Made by a program: the position numbers and the translations under genes. A stretch of DNA of 64,000 nt from positions 238,051 to 302,050 of the forward strand of contig NZ_JALJVY010000005.1 of the NCBI RefSeq assembly GCF_024168485.1. The letters are read 5' to 3'. Positions 26,876-36,705 of the stretch are shown piece after piece; the stretch's first letter is position 1, and each line of letters opens with the position of its first letter. Below the pieces are notes generated by a model. The model did not search any database. It had not been told where the DNA came from and saw nothing but the letters and a program-made list of their open reading frames with translations. The stretch is from Sphingobium sp. OAS761. GTDB taxonomy: Bacteria > Pseudomonadota > Alphaproteobacteria > Sphingomonadales > Sphingomonadaceae.

Positions 26876-28159
26876 ATGAGCGATACGATCTACGCCTTGT
26901 CGAGCGGCGCGCCGCCCGCCGGGGTGGCCGTTATCCGCGTGAGCGGTCCGGGAGCCCGAAACGCCTTGCAGCAACTCGCGGGACGGGTGCCGGCCGAACG
27001 GCGCGCCAGTCTTGCCCTGCTGAAGGATCCGCGCGGCGGCGGGCTGCTTGACCGTGCACTGGTGCTATGGCTGCCCGCGCCCCAAACCGTCACCGGGGAG
27101 GATATGGCCGAATTTCATTGTCATGGTGGCCGTGCCGTCGTGGCGGCCGTCGAGACGGCGCTCGGCACTTTGCCGGGATTGCGGCGGGCGATAGCGGGAG
27201 AGTTCACCCGCCGGGCCTTCGAGCAGGGACGCATGGACCTGAATGCCGTCGAAGGTCTGTCCGACCTGCTGGCGGCGGAAACGGACCAGCAGCGCCGTGC
27301 CGCACTCCTGATGGCCGAGGGGCATTTCTCACGGCATGTCGAGCGGTGGCGAAGCGACCTGTTGACGCTATCGGCGATGGCCGAGGCTGCGCTGGATTTT
27401 TCCGACGAAGATGACGTGCCCGATCAGGGCATTGAGACGCATATCGTCAACGGCGTTAGGGTGCTAGGCGAAGATGTCGGGCGCGCGCTTGAAGCACCGT
27501 CGGCCGAGCGCTTGCGTGACGGCATACGCGTGGTTCTGGCTGGACCGCCCAACGCCGGAAAGTCCACGTTGCTGAACGCATTGGTGGGCCGGGATGCGGC
27601 GATCGTGTCGCCCCTGGCAGGTACGACTCGCGATCGGATAGAGGTCCCCGTCGCAATCGGCGGCACTGCCTTTTTGTTCACCGATACTGCCGGCCTGCGC
27701 GAGGAGGCCGGGGACGCCGTGGAAGCGATAGGCATGGACCGTACACGGGCGGCACTGGATGGTGCCGACATCATCCTTTGGCTGGGGGGCGGTAACGACC
27801 TGCCCCGGGATGATGCCGTGCTGATCGCGGCCCAGTGCGATCGCGACCCGGCGACGGCGCGACCCGGGCTTGCCCTGTCGGCGGTGACAGGAGCGGGCCT
27901 GGACCAGTTGGTCGCCCTGCTGCTCGAACGCGCCGCCACGCTGCTTCCCGGGGATGGGGAGGTCGCGCTTCATGTTCGGCAGCGCGATGCGACAGGGATG
28001 CTGCACCATCATCTCACCATGGCTGCCGGGACGGATGACCTCCTGGTCTTGGCCGAAGAGTTGCGGCAAGCACGCCGCGCGATCGATGCCCTGACGGGGA
28101 GAGCCGGCACCGAGGACATGCTCGACCGCCTCTTTTCGGGATTTTGCATCGGCAAATAG
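26876..28159 (+). CDS. mnmE: tRNA modification GTPase MnmE
   Basis: With MnmG it makes 5-carboxymethylaminomethyl-uridine at tRNA wobble position 34. 427 residues, slightly short of the usual 450. The N-terminal folate-binding part begins TIYALSSGAPPAGVAVIRVSG. The GTPase domain has G1 GPPNAGKSTLL, G2 GTTRD and G3 DTAGLREEAG, but G4 reads AQCD instead of NKxD. The catalytic-type C-terminus FCIGK is intact. mnmG follows after 59 bases, and a parS-like 16-mer lies between them. The odd G4 is the only visible departure from the family. Confidence 0.93.
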   Translation: MSDTIYALSSGAPPAGVAVIRVSGPGARNALQQLAGRVPAERRASLALLKDPRGGGLLDRALVLWLPAPQTVTGEDMAEFHCHGGRAVVAAVETALGTLPGLRRAIAGEFTRRAFEQGRMDLNAVEGLSDLLAAETDQQRRAALLMAEGHFSRHVERWRSDLLTLSAMAEAALDFSDEDDVPDQGIETHIVNGVRVLGEDVGRALEAPSAERLRDGIRVVLAGPPNAGKSTLLNALVGRDAAIVSPLAGTTRDRIEVPVAIGGTAFLFTDTAGLREEAGDAVEAIGMDRTRAALDGADIILWLGGGNDLPRDDAVLIAAQCDRDPATARPGLALSAVTGAGLDQLVALLLERAATLLPGDGEVALHVRQRDATGMLHHHLTMAAGTDDLLVLAEELRQARRAIDALTGRAGTEDMLDRLFSGFCIGK

Positions 28160-28163
28160 CTAT

Positions 28164-28179
28164 TGTTCCACGTGAAACG
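28164..28179. promoter_or_regulatory. parS-like site 1 (ParB binding), between mnmE and mnmG
   Basis: TGTTCCACGTGAAACG, 14 of 16 matches to the canonical palindrome (mismatches at positions 5 and 16). It lies just after the mnmE stop codon. ParB binding is an inference from sequence and from the neighbouring parAB genes. Confidence 0.75.
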
Positions 28180-28218
28180 CTTTTGACCGTTGCCGGGCGA
28201 ATCTGGTAAGGACGCTTC

Positions 28219-30072
28219 ATGCGGACAAGCTATGATGTGATCGTGGTCGGAGGAGGCCATGCCGGGTGCGAAGCGGCAGCAGCGGCAGCGCGAAAGGGCG
28301 CACATGTGGCCCTTATCACCTTCGACAGGCACACGGTGGGCGCAATGTCCTGCAATCCGGCGATCGGAGGTCTGGGCAAAGGGCATCTCGTTCGTGAAGT
28401 CGATGCACTCGACGGACTGATCGGACGCGGTGCGGACGCCGCTGCCATACATTATCGCATGCTCAATAGCAGCAAGGGTGCCGCCGTTCAGGGGCCGCGG
28501 GTGCAGGCCGATCGCAAAAGATATCGCGACGCCGTTCAGGCGATGTTGGCGGACCAGGACGGCCTCGAAATTCTCGCGGCGGATGTCCGGGCCTTGTCGT
28601 TGACCCCCAATGGGGCCGTGAGCGGCGTGGAGATTTCTGACGGGACTGTCATTGCTGCACGATCCGTCGTGCTGTCGACGGGTACCTTTCTGGGCGGGCG
28701 CCTCTTTCGCGGCAACGAGCGTCTGACCGGTGGCCGGATCGGGGAGCGTGCCGCCACCGCGCTTGGCGTGCAATTGCGGGAAATCGGCCTGCCGACAGGG
28801 CGGCTCAAGACGGGCACGCCGCCCCGTATTGACGGGCGTACCATTGACTGGGCAAGGCTCGATACGCAGCCTTCGGACGAAAGCGGCTGGACCATGTCCC
28901 CGCTGTCGCCGGGGCGTGCGCTGCCGCAGCTCGCTTGCGCCATCACCCGGACCAATGAACGGACGCACCAGATCATACGCGACGGCCTTGGCCGGTCGCC
29001 CTTGTTCAGCGGTGCGATAGAAGGGCGGGGTCCACGCTATTGCCCGTCGATCGAGGACAAGATCCAGCGCTTCGGCGACCGGGATGGACATCAGATTTTT
29101 CTGGAGCCGGAGGGCCTGGACGATCCGTTGGTTTATCCCAATGGTATAAGCACCTCGCTACCCACCGACGTTCAAGTGGCGATGGTTCGGTCCATGGTCG
29201 GATTGGAGCGGGCGGAAATCTCTGTTCCGGGCTATGCGGTCGAATATGATCATATCGATCCCCGCGCGCTGGACATCAGTCTGGAAGTTCGCGCCATCCC
29301 CGGCTTGTTTTGTGCGGGCCAGATCAATGGTACGACCGGGTATGAGGAAGCCGCAGCACAGGGACTGGTGGCCGGGACGAACGCCGCGGCCCGGGCCCGG
29401 GGCGAAGATACCATGATCCTCGACCGGGCAAGCAGCTATATCGGCGTGATGATCGACGATCTCGTGCTTCAGGGTGTTACCGAACCCTATCGCATGCTCA
29501 CGGCGCGGGCGGAATATCGACTTCGTCTGCGCGCGGACAATGCGTCGACGCGGCTCACGTCCATCGGCATGACCCACGCCATTATCGGCGACACGCGACG
29601 CCGCTGGATGGAGCACCGTCTGACGCTGCGGGCACAGGCCGAAACCGGCCTAGGTAGAATGATGACCGCTACAGAAATGGCGCGCGCCGGTGCGGCAGTG
29701 CGGCAGGATGGCGCGCGGCGATCCCTGTTCGATTGGGCACGCTTCCCGGAGGTCGACAGGAATATACTCGCTGCTCTGGCCCCAGCGATGAATGATCTGC
29801 CTGCCGACCTGCGGGACGAAATATGGGAAGATGCCCACTACGCGCCTTATCTGGAGCGGCAGGATGCCGAAGTCGCCGACCTGCGGCGCAATGAGCGGGT
29901 ATTCATTCCTGGCGATTTCGATTTCCGGACCATTGGTGGCTTGTCTAGTGAGATGGTCGAACGGCTGACCGCCGCGCAGCCGGACACGCTGGCGGCGGCG
30001 GGGCGGATACGCGGCATAACGCCGGCGGCGCTAGCGGCGATACTCGTTCATGTCCGACGGATGGCCGCATGA
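28219..30072 (+). CDS. mnmG: tRNA uridine-5-carboxymethylaminomethyl synthesis enzyme MnmG
   Basis: FAD-dependent partner of MnmE (GidA) in wobble uridine modification. 617 residues, normal length. The Rossmann FAD-binding site is [20 protein letters not shown] near residue 8; other family blocks are [55 protein letters not shown] and [19 protein letters not shown]. The end overlaps rsmG by four bases (30069-30072). The order mnmE-mnmG-rsmG-parA-parB is a conserved origin-proximal cluster. Confidence 0.97.
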   Translation: MRTSYDVIVVGGGHAGCEAAAAAARKGAHVALITFDRHTVGAMSCNPAIGGLGKGHLVREVDALDGLIGRGADAAAIHYRMLNSSKGAAVQGPRVQADRKRYRDAVQAMLADQDGLEILAADVRALSLTPNGAVSGVEISDGTVIAARSVVLSTGTFLGGRLFRGNERLTGGRIGERAATALGVQLREIGLPTGRLKTGTPPRIDGRTIDWARLDTQPSDESGWTMSPLSPGRALPQLACAITRTNERTHQIIRDGLGRSPLFSGAIEGRGPRYCPSIEDKIQRFGDRDGHQIFLEPEGLDDPLVYPNGISTSLPTDVQVAMVRSMVGLERAEISVPGYAVEYDHIDPRALDISLEVRAIPGLFCAGQINGTTGYEEAAAQGLVAGTNAAARARGEDTMILDRASSYIGVMIDDLVLQGVTEPYRMLTARAEYRLRLRADNASTRLTSIGMTHAIIGDTRRRWMEHRLTLRAQAETGLGRMMTATEMARAGAAVRQDGARRSLFDWARFPEVDRNILAALAPAMNDLPADLRDEIWEDAHYAPYLERQDAEVADLRRNERVFIPGDFDFRTIGGLSSEMVERLTAAQPDTLAAAGRIRGITPAALAAILVHVRRMAA

Positions 30073-30713
30073 CGGAAGATGAAGCGCGGTCTTGGATCGA
30101 CGCGCAGTTTAATGTTTCACGTGAAACATGGAGGCGGCTGGAGCGGTATGTGACGCTGCTTCTTGCCGGGATGACCGAACAAAATCTTATCGCTGAATCG
30201 ACCCGTGACCAAGTGTGGGCGCGGCACATCACGGACTCCGCGCAATTGTTGCGCCACGCGACTAATGCGAAAGACGGCATCTGGATCGATCTGGGCTCGG
30301 GCGCCGGGCTGCCCGGCATCGTGCTTGCCTGCCTCAGCGACCGGCCACTGATGATGGTCGAATCCCGTCGCAAACGGATCGACTTTCTCAACAACGTGCT
30401 GCGTGATCTCGACCTGCGGCACGCGTCGGTTTTCGGGGGACGGGTGGAAACGGTGCCTGCTGCGAGCGCCGCCATATTGTCGGCGCGTGCATATGCGCCG
30501 TTGCCGCGTCTATTCTCGTCGGCGCAGCATTTATCCGATAAAAACACCGTCTGGGTGCTGCCCAAAGGGCGAAATGCGGAAAATGAACTGGAGGCTACGC
30601 GCGGGACATGGCAAGCTGTGTTTCACGTGGAACCAAGCGTGACAGATGAAGCAAGCGCCATCATCGTCGCGCAAGCCGTCAAGCCCGTCGCTGGAAGGAA
30701 CAAATGCGCATGA
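30069..30713 (+). CDS. rsmG: 16S rRNA (guanine-527 N7)-methyltransferase RsmG
   Basis: AdoMet-dependent methyltransferase (GidB) acting on the 16S rRNA 530 loop; loss gives low-level streptomycin resistance in other bacteria. 214 residues. AdoMet-binding motif is [16 protein letters not shown]; other blocks are [29 protein letters not shown] and [12 protein letters not shown]. The NVSRET codons contain a perfect parS site (30113-30128), and the segment VFHVEPS carries a second imperfect one (30619-30634). Overlaps mnmG by four bases and parA by ten. Confidence 0.95.
   Translation: MTEDEARSWIDAQFNVSRETWRRLERYVTLLLAGMTEQNLIAESTRDQVWARHITDSAQLLRHATNAKDGIWIDLGSGAGLPGIVLACLSDRPLMMVESRRKRIDFLNNVLRDLDLRHASVFGGRVETVPAASAAILSARAYAPLPRLFSSAQHLSDKNTVWVLPKGRNAENELEATRGTWQAVFHVEPSVTDEASAIIVAQAVKPVAGRNKCA
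30113..30128. promoter_or_regulatory. Perfect parS site inside rsmG
   Basis: TGTTTCACGTGAAACA, an exact match to the canonical 16-base parS palindrome. It is read through as the codons N-V-S-R-E-T of RsmG, close to the N-terminus, an embedding seen in other alphaproteobacteria. Confidence 0.93.
30619..30634. promoter_or_regulatory. parS-like site 3, inside rsmG near parA
   Basis: TGTTTCACGTGGAACC, 14 of 16 matches to canonical parS (mismatches at positions 12 and 16). It lies within the last 100 bases of rsmG, 506 bases from the perfect site and 70 bases before the parA start. Confidence 0.7.
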
Positions 30714-31492
30714 TCCGCATAGCTATTGCCAACCAGAAGGGCGGGGTCGGGAAAACGACAACGGCGATCAATCTTGCCACTGGCCTGGCCGCTACTGGGC
30801 TGCGCGTGCTTTTGGTCGATCTGGATCCGCAAGGGAATGCGTCGACTGGGCTTGGCGTCGGGCATGCTGACCGGGCGCAGTCGAGCTATGACCTGCTCGT
30901 GGGGAATTGCGCTCTCGAAGACGCGGTTGTGACGACGCGCGTTCCGAAGCTGGACCTTGTCCCCGCCACGCAGGATTTGTCGGGTGCCGAAATAGAGTTG
31001 ATCGAATATCAGGAAAGGACTCACCGGCTGGAGCAGGTGTTGGCCGAGGCGCCTTCCGGACGATGGGATATTTGTCTGATCGACTGCCCGCCCTCGCTAG
31101 GCCTGCTCACGATCAACGCCATGGTGGCCGCCCAATCGCTGCTGGTTCCGCTCCAATGCGAATTTTTCGCCCTGGAAGGCTTGTCCCAGTTGCTCCAGAC
31201 GGTGGAGCGGATTCGCGGCCGGTTCAATCCGGTCCTGTCGATCATGGGGGTTGCGCTGACCATGTATGACAAGCGAAACCGGCTGACCGACCAGGTGGCG
31301 GACGACGTTCGGGCGTGCCTAGGCGATCTGGTCTTTTCGACCGTGATTCCGCGCAATGTGCGTTTGTCCGAAGCGCCAAGTCACGGCGTGCCCGCCCTTA
31401 TATATGACTTTCGATGTGCGGGTTCGGAAGCATATATGCGTCTGGCGCGCGAATTGATCGCGCGTCTGCCTGCTCTGGAGGTTGCCGCTTGA
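30704..31492 (+). CDS. parA: Chromosome-partitioning ATPase ParA
   Basis: Deviant Walker-A ATPase that forms DNA-bound gradients and pulls ParB-parS complexes. 262 residues. Walker A is [20 protein letters not shown], with the signature lysine of KGGVGKT; the A' region [17 protein letters not shown] and switch/Walker B region [15 protein letters not shown] follow. The ATG at 30704 overlaps the rsmG stop; an alternative ATG at 30710 would trim two residues. The TTG start of parB overlaps the parA stop. Confidence 0.96.
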   Translation: MRMIRIAIANQKGGVGKTTTAINLATGLAATGLRVLLVDLDPQGNASTGLGVGHADRAQSSYDLLVGNCALEDAVVTTRVPKLDLVPATQDLSGAEIELIEYQERTHRLEQVLAEAPSGRWDICLIDCPPSLGLLTINAMVAAQSLLVPLQCEFFALEGLSQLLQTVERIRGRFNPVLSIMGVALTMYDKRNRLTDQVADDVRACLGDLVFSTVIPRNVRLSEAPSHGVPALIYDFRCAGSEAYMRLARELIARLPALEVAA

Positions 31493-32415
31493 GCGACGAG
31501 ATTTCCGACAAGCCGAAGAATGTGAAGCGTCCGCACGGGCTGGGCAGGGGGTTGTCCGCCCTGCTTGGCGATGCCGTGCGTGAGGAGCCGGTAGCACCGA
31601 GCGGCGCACCCTCCGGCAAAGCCGTCCAGAATATCGAGGTGGCGCTGATCCAGCCTCACCCGGAACAGCCACGGCGGCATTTCGACAGCGATGCGTTGCA
31701 GGAGCTGGCAGACAGTATCGCCAAGCGCGGTGTCATTCAGCCCATCATCGTGCGTCCCCATGGTGGCGGCTTCCAGATCGTGGCGGGCGAACGCCGTTGG
31801 CGTGCGGCGCAGCGTGCGCAACTGCATCGCATTCCCGCGATCGTGCGGGAGTTTGACGAACAGGAGACGCTGGAAATAGCGCTGGTGGAAAATATCCAGC
31901 GTGAAGACCTTAATCCGATCGAAGAGGCCGAGGCTTATCGCAAGCTGATCGCCGAATTCCATCATAGCCAGGAGGCGCTCGGGCGGATTGTCGGCAAATC
32001 GCGCAGCCATATCGCGAACCTCATGCGACTACTGGACCTGCCTGTCTCGGTGCAGCAGCAAGTACAGGAAAACCGCATCAGCATGGGCCATGCGCGCGCC
32101 TTGATCGGCGTGCCTGAATGTGAGGCGCTGGCAGTCCAGGTGGAAGCCAAGGGTTTGTCGGTGCGTGAGACGGAACAATGGGTTCGGCGCGTAAAGGCCG
32201 GTAAGGAAGGGTCCGCGACCCGGCAGGCGGCGACGAATATGCCGGGTCACAAAGATCCCGACATCGCCGCGCTGGAGCAGCATCTCGCCGACATGCTTGG
32301 ATTGAAAGTAGATATCCGGCATGAGGGGCCGAACGGCGGCAATCTGACGCTGCGCTATTCGACCCTGGATCAGCTCGATATGTTGTGCCAGCGCCTTTCG
32401 GGCGAGCGTATCTAA
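31489..32415 (+). CDS. parB: Chromosome-partitioning protein ParB
   Basis: parS-binding CTPase clamp that loads at the origin and spreads. 308 residues from the TTG at 31489, which overlaps the parA stop and has GGAGG at 31476-31480. N-terminal [14 protein letters not shown], the CTP-binding [13 protein letters not shown], the [14 protein letters not shown] segment, a helix-turn-helix around [23 protein letters not shown], and the C-terminal dimerisation part [16 protein letters not shown]. Upstream in-frame ATG codons would overlap parA and are not preferred. Three parS-like sites lie within 3.4 kb upstream. Confidence 0.95.
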   Translation: MSDEISDKPKNVKRPHGLGRGLSALLGDAVREEPVAPSGAPSGKAVQNIEVALIQPHPEQPRRHFDSDALQELADSIAKRGVIQPIIVRPHGGGFQIVAGERRWRAAQRAQLHRIPAIVREFDEQETLEIALVENIQREDLNPIEEAEAYRKLIAEFHHSQEALGRIVGKSRSHIANLMRLLDLPVSVQQQVQENRISMGHARALIGVPECEALAVQVEAKGLSVRETEQWVRRVKAGKEGSATRQAATNMPGHKDPDIAALEQHLADMLGLKVDIRHEGPNGGNLTLRYSTLDQLDMLCQRLSGERI

Positions 32416-32440
32416 GGCATTCCGCCCAAAAAGGCTGCGA

Positions 32441-32468
32441 AAAAGGCCATCCGGCCCACTGGTCTTTT
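32441..32468 (+). terminator. Probable terminator after parB
   Basis: Nine-bp stem AAAAGGCCA (32441-32449) with TGGTCTTTT (32460-32468, one G-T pair) and a ten-base loop. The stem itself supplies the T-run, followed by AACAGG. It lies 26 bases after parB and 27 before pepN. Confidence 0.6.
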
Positions 32469-32494
32469 AACAGGATGGTGCCTAATTTGCGCCT

Positions 32495-35095
32495 ATGGCC
32501 GACATGCAATCTACCCAAGCCGCCGCCCCCATGATCATCCGCCGTACAGATTATCGTCCGCCCGACTGGCTGGTGCCCGACATCGCGCTGGATTTCGATC
32601 TCGACCCCGCGCTTACCCGCGTGCGCGCGCGCCTTTCGGTGGCGCGCAATGGCGATCATGACCGTCCGCTTCGCCTTGACGGCGACGGGTTGGTACCGCT
32701 GGAAATAGCGGTTGATGGCGTTCCCCTGGCGCAGACCGACTGGCATATGGAAGCCGGCGCGATGATCATCGCGCTAAGTGGTGACATCCATGTCGTCGAA
32801 ACGCTGGTCGAGTTGGTGCCGGAGAGCAACAGCAAGCTCATGGGCCTTTATGCGAGCGGTGGCCTGCTCTGTACCCAGTGCGAGGCGGAGGGGTTTCGCC
32901 GCATTACGTTCTTCCCCGACCGGCCCGACATCCTTTCGCGCTATGATGTGCGGATGATTGCGGACAAGGCGCGATTTCCGGTCCTGTTGGCCAATGGAGA
33001 CCCGGTGGAAAACGGCGATCTGGACGATGGTCGTCACTGGGCGCGGTGGACCGACCCCTATCCCAAGCCATGCTATCTCTTCGCGCTCGTTGCGGCCGAT
33101 CTGGCCTGTAACGAAGATCGCTTCGTCACGATGAGCGGGCGTGAGGTGCGGTTGGGCATATGGGTCAAGGAACCCGACCTGCCACGCACCGGCCATGCCA
33201 TGGAGGCGCTGAAAAATTCCATGGCCTGGGACGAGCGCGTTTATGGCCGTGAATATGATCTGGACGTGTTCAACATCGTCGCCGTCGCCGACTTCAATTT
33301 CGGCGCGATGGAGAATAAGGGCCTCAACATATTCAATTCCCGTTATATTCTTGCCGACCCCGAAACTGCGACCGACATTGATTATGACGGCGTCGAAGGG
33401 GTGGTCGCCCACGAATATTTCCACAACTGGTCCGGCAACCGGGTCACTTGTCGCGACTGGTTCCAGCTTTCGCTGAAGGAAGGGTTCACCGTCTTTCGCG
33501 ACCAGAATTTTTCTGCTGACATGGGAAGCCATGCGGTGAAGCGGATCGAGGATGTCCGCATCTTGCGCGCAGCCCAGTTCCAGGAGGACTCAGGACCGCT
33601 GGCACATCCGGTTCGTCCCGAATCCTATATGGAAATCAGTAACTTCTACACAGCGACCATCTACAATAAGGGCGCTGAACTGATCCGGATGATGGCACTT
33701 ATGCTGGGTCCGGAACGGTTTCGTGCGGGTACCGACCTATATTTCGATCGCCATGACGGACAAGCCGCGACCTGCGAGGATTTCGTGCGTGCGATGGAGG
33801 AGGGCGGGAACGTCGATCTGACCCAGTTCCGTCGCTGGTACGAACAGGCGGGCACGCCGCGGGTCCGTGCGCTGATGACCCATGACCCGGCATCGGGTCA
33901 GGTTGAACTGACGCTGGAACAGCATGTCCCGCCCACGCCCGGACAGCCCGACAAAAAGCCGATGGCGATCCCGCTGCGGACGGCTCTGTTCGATCCCGCC
34001 ACCGGCACGCACCATGGTGACCAGTTGCTGATGCTGACCGAAGCGCGACAGAGCTTCCGGTTCGAAGGTCATGTTGCGGCGCCGGTCCTGTCGATCAATC
34101 GCGGCTTTTCCGCGCCCGTGATCATGGAGACCAACGGTAGCCAGGCGGACCTTGCGTTTCTCTCCGCGCACGACGACGACGCGTTCGGGCGCTATGAAGC
34201 GATGCAGCAACTGATGGTCAACGTGCTGGTCGCGCAGGTGGCGGGCCGGCTGGCGGATGACGATGCGGTGGTGGCAGCGATTCGCCATACCATAACCGAT
34301 CCGGGGCTCGATGCCGCCTTTGTCGCGGAAACGATCCGCCTGCCGAGCGAAGCCTATCTGGGTGACCAGATGACGCTGGTCGATCCCGACGCGATCCATG
34401 CCGCGCGCGATGCCCTTCAGCACAAGATCGGCGCGGCGCTGGAACCGATATGGCGCGACATTCATGCCCGGACCAAGGCCGGGGGCTTTGCCCTTTCGCC
34501 TGCGGCCAAGAGCGCGCGGAAGTTGCGCAATACCGCGCTGCTTTATCTGGTTGCTTCGGGAACGGAAGACGGCGCGCAGATCGCTTTTTCCCAGTTCCAT
34601 GAGGCCGACAACATGACGGAGCGTCAGGCCGCGTTGGGCACGCTGGTGAACGGCACCAGTCCTGAACGCGATGCGGCGCTGGACATTTTCTATCACCGTT
34701 ATTCGGGCGATGCATTGACGCTGGACAAATGGTTTCAGACCCAGGCATTCGGCTTTCATCCCGACACGGTGGAGCTGGTCGAGGAACTGGGGCGGCACAA
34801 GGATTTCACCCTGTCGAACCCCAATCGCGTCCGCTCCCTTTATGGGGCGTTCGCGGGCAATCAATGGGCATTCCACCATCGGTCCGGCAAGGGCTACCGG
34901 CTGGTCGCCGACTGCATCCTCGCGCTGGACCGGCTCAATCCGCAGACTGCCGCGCGGCTGGTGCCGCCCATGGGACGCTGGAAGCGGTTCGATGCCGATC
35001 GGGCGGCGATGATGCGCGCCGAACTGGAACGCATATTGGCGCAGCCGGGCCTGTCGAAGGATGTGACCGAGCAGGCCGGCAAGAGCCTGGACTGA
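32495..35095 (+). CDS. pepN: Aminopeptidase N (M1 family)
   Basis: Zinc aminopeptidase removing N-terminal residues from peptides in the cytosol. 866 residues, the usual size. The zinc motif is H306-E307-x-x-H310 (AHEYFHNWSGNR) with the third ligand E329 (KEGFTVF), and the substrate-recognition motif GAMENKGLN is present just upstream. The C-terminal half is the alpha-helical domain typical of the E. coli PepN subgroup. No signal peptide. Not functionally tied to parAB; separated from it by a probable terminator. Confidence 0.97.
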   Translation: MADMQSTQAAAPMIIRRTDYRPPDWLVPDIALDFDLDPALTRVRARLSVARNGDHDRPLRLDGDGLVPLEIAVDGVPLAQTDWHMEAGAMIIALSGDIHVVETLVELVPESNSKLMGLYASGGLLCTQCEAEGFRRITFFPDRPDILSRYDVRMIADKARFPVLLANGDPVENGDLDDGRHWARWTDPYPKPCYLFALVAADLACNEDRFVTMSGREVRLGIWVKEPDLPRTGHAMEALKNSMAWDERVYGREYDLDVFNIVAVADFNFGAMENKGLNIFNSRYILADPETATDIDYDGVEGVVAHEYFHNWSGNRVTCRDWFQLSLKEGFTVFRDQNFSADMGSHAVKRIEDVRILRAAQFQEDSGPLAHPVRPESYMEISNFYTATIYNKGAELIRMMALMLGPERFRAGTDLYFDRHDGQAATCEDFVRAMEEGGNVDLTQFRRWYEQAGTPRVRALMTHDPASGQVELTLEQHVPPTPGQPDKKPMAIPLRTALFDPATGTHHGDQLLMLTEARQSFRFEGHVAAPVLSINRGFSAPVIMETNGSQADLAFLSAHDDDAFGRYEAMQQLMVNVLVAQVAGRLADDDAVVAAIRHTITDPGLDAAFVAETIRLPSEAYLGDQMTLVDPDAIHAARDALQHKIGAALEPIWRDIHARTKAGGFALSPAAKSARKLRNTALLYLVASGTEDGAQIAFSQFHEADNMTERQAALGTLVNGTSPERDAALDIFYHRYSGDALTLDKWFQTQAFGFHPDTVELVEELGRHKDFTLSNPNRVRSLYGAFAGNQWAFHHRSGKGYRLVADCILALDRLNPQTAARLVPPMGRWKRFDADRAAMMRAELERILAQPGLSKDVTEQAGKSLD

Positions 35096-35104
35096 CGATG
35101 AGCC

Positions 35105-35719
35105 TTACTGCTCCTTAACCGCCGCGACCCAGGCGGCGACGTCTTTCGCGACCATGTTTGCGGCCGTGTTGAGTGGGACGCCGACGCTGGTTGCGTCAAT
35201 CTTGCCGCCCACCGGCGTGCGCGCGGTAAAGCGTTGTCGCGCGATCGCCAGACCATTGGGCGTCGTCAGCATCGCGTCATAGGTCACGACCGCCTGACCG
35301 GACGGTTCATCGATCCCGAAATCGACCAGTTCGCCGGTCAGGCGCTGACCGCCATCGCCCGAAAACTGTCCCGAATCCAGCACGACGCGACTGGTCGTGG
35401 CCGAAATCGTCTCAGCCAGAAGGCGGCGAAACAAATGACGCGGCGTGTCGGCCCACTGGACCTTGGTCACGTAAGCGACCGAAGTCGCGGCGGTTCGGAC
35501 AGGTACGCGCACCGTGTCCAGCATCTTGGACGCATCGGGGTCAGTGACGATCAGCGTGCGGCCGTCGCCCGCGACGCGGGCCGCTCCTGCCGGTACTTTT
35601 TGCGCAGCGTCGAGCGTCAGCAGCCTCTCGGGCACCTTGCCGCCGAAGGACACGCACCCCGACAACAGCATGCCGACGGTCAGCGCGGCTGCGGCACTCC
35701 GGATTTTTGCGTGGAACAT
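35105..35719 (-). CDS. ABC transport auxiliary lipoprotein (Mla/Pqi type)
   Basis: Last gene of the minus-strand phospholipid-transport operon. 204 residues from the ATG at 35719, chosen because GGAAGG sits nine bases upstream and gives a compact lipoprotein signal (LTVGMLLSGC, lipidated cysteine in LLSGC). Two earlier ATG codons at 35743 and 35740 overlap the mlaD stop. The fold matches the PF03886-type auxiliary lipoproteins (AERLLTLDAAQKVPAG, then VAYVTKVQWADTPRHLFRRLL) that accompany MCE systems, similar to PqiC. Probably an outer-membrane anchored partner of MlaD. Confidence 0.87.
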   Translation of the reverse strand: MFHAKIRSAAAALTVGMLLSGCVSFGGKVPERLLTLDAAQKVPAGAARVAGDGRTLIVTDPDASKMLDTVRVPVRTAATSVAYVTKVQWADTPRHLFRRLLAETISATTSRVVLDSGQFSGDGGQRLTGELVDFGIDEPSGQAVVTYDAMLTTPNGLAIARQRFTARTPVGGKIDATSVGVPLNTAANMVAKDVAAWVAAVKEQ

Positions 35720-35739
35720 GCGGCTCATCCTTCCCGTCA

Positions 35740-36702
35740 TCATGGCTTATAGTCCGGCAATTTGGGTGATCCGACCAGCGAACCGGCGCCCTGCTGATCG
35801 AGCTTTTCCGCGACGCCGCGGAACGCGCGGGACATTTCGCGCAGGTCCCGAACCAACTGGTTGACCTCCGGCATGGTCTGGTTGCTGAAGGCGCGCACGC
35901 CCGGCTGCGCTTCGCTGATCGTCTTGTCGAGCGTGTCGATGCTGCGGGTCGCGGACTGGACCGTTTTGCGCAGATCGCTCATCAGCGGCTTGCCTTCGTC
36001 ATTCAACAATGAGTCGGTGGTTGCCGCCAGCTTGCCTATCTGTTCGACAGCGACGCCGGTCCGTTGCACCGCGATACGCGCTTCGGCCAGTGTGGCGGCG
36101 ATTTCCGGACTGCGATCGGCCAGAGATCCGGAAATGCGTTCGACATTGGCCAATATGCCGGCGATCGACCGCTGGTTCTTGTCGTCCAGCAATTCGGTCA
36201 GCCGCTCGGTAAGGGTCGAAATCCGTTCCAGCAGCTGCGGCGCGTTGTTGAGCAATTCGCCCAGGGCACCCGGCTTGGTCGGGATAACGGGCACGCCATC
36301 GGGGCAAACCGCCAACGGATTGTCTTGCGGGCAATTGATCGGCGGCGCGCCCTTGACCGCGCCGTCCAGCACGATTTCGCTCACGCCCGTGAAACCCACG
36401 CCCTGGATCGTCGCGGTCGTGCCTTGCAGCACGGGGGTTCCTTCGCGGACGGAAATGCGCACCTTCACGAAGCTGGGGTCGCGCTTCCACAGTTCGATCT
36501 TCTCGACCTGCCCGGACGGCACGCCCGCATAGTTGACGCCGGATCCCTTGGCGAGGCCGTTTACCGACTGCTTGAAGAAAATGTCATATTCCTTGTTGTC
36601 CCCCTGTGACAGGCGGGAAAACCAGAAGGCGGTGGCCATGATGGCCGCCAGCAGCAGCAAGGTGACTGCGCCCACCAGCACGTGGTTGGAACGGGTTTCC
36701 AT
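35740..36702 (-). CDS. mlaD: MCE-domain lipid-binding protein MlaD
   Basis: Periplasmic substrate-binding subunit of an Mla-type transporter. 320 residues: one N-terminal membrane helix (about 9-28, LVGAVTLLLLAAIMATAFWF), an MCE domain (about 38-115, YDIFFKQSVNGLAKGSGVNYAGVPSGQVEKIEL), and a long helical C-terminal part (from about 145, LLNNAPQLLERISTLTERL and following) as in MlaD/PqiB relatives. It is longer than E. coli MlaD (about 183) because of that helical tail. Genes for MlaF and MlaE lie immediately upstream in the same operon. Confidence 0.92.
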   Translation of the reverse strand: METRSNHVLVGAVTLLLLAAIMATAFWFSRLSQGDNKEYDIFFKQSVNGLAKGSGVNYAGVPSGQVEKIELWKRDPSFVKVRISVREGTPVLQGTTATIQGVGFTGVSEIVLDGAVKGAPPINCPQDNPLAVCPDGVPVIPTKPGALGELLNNAPQLLERISTLTERLTELLDDKNQRSIAGILANVERISGSLADRSPEIAATLAEARIAVQRTGVAVEQIGKLAATTDSLLNDEGKPLMSDLRKTVQSATRSIDTLDKTISEAQPGVRAFSNQTMPEVNQLVRDLREMSRAFRGVAEKLDQQGAGSLVGSPKLPDYKP

Positions 36703-36705
36703 ATC

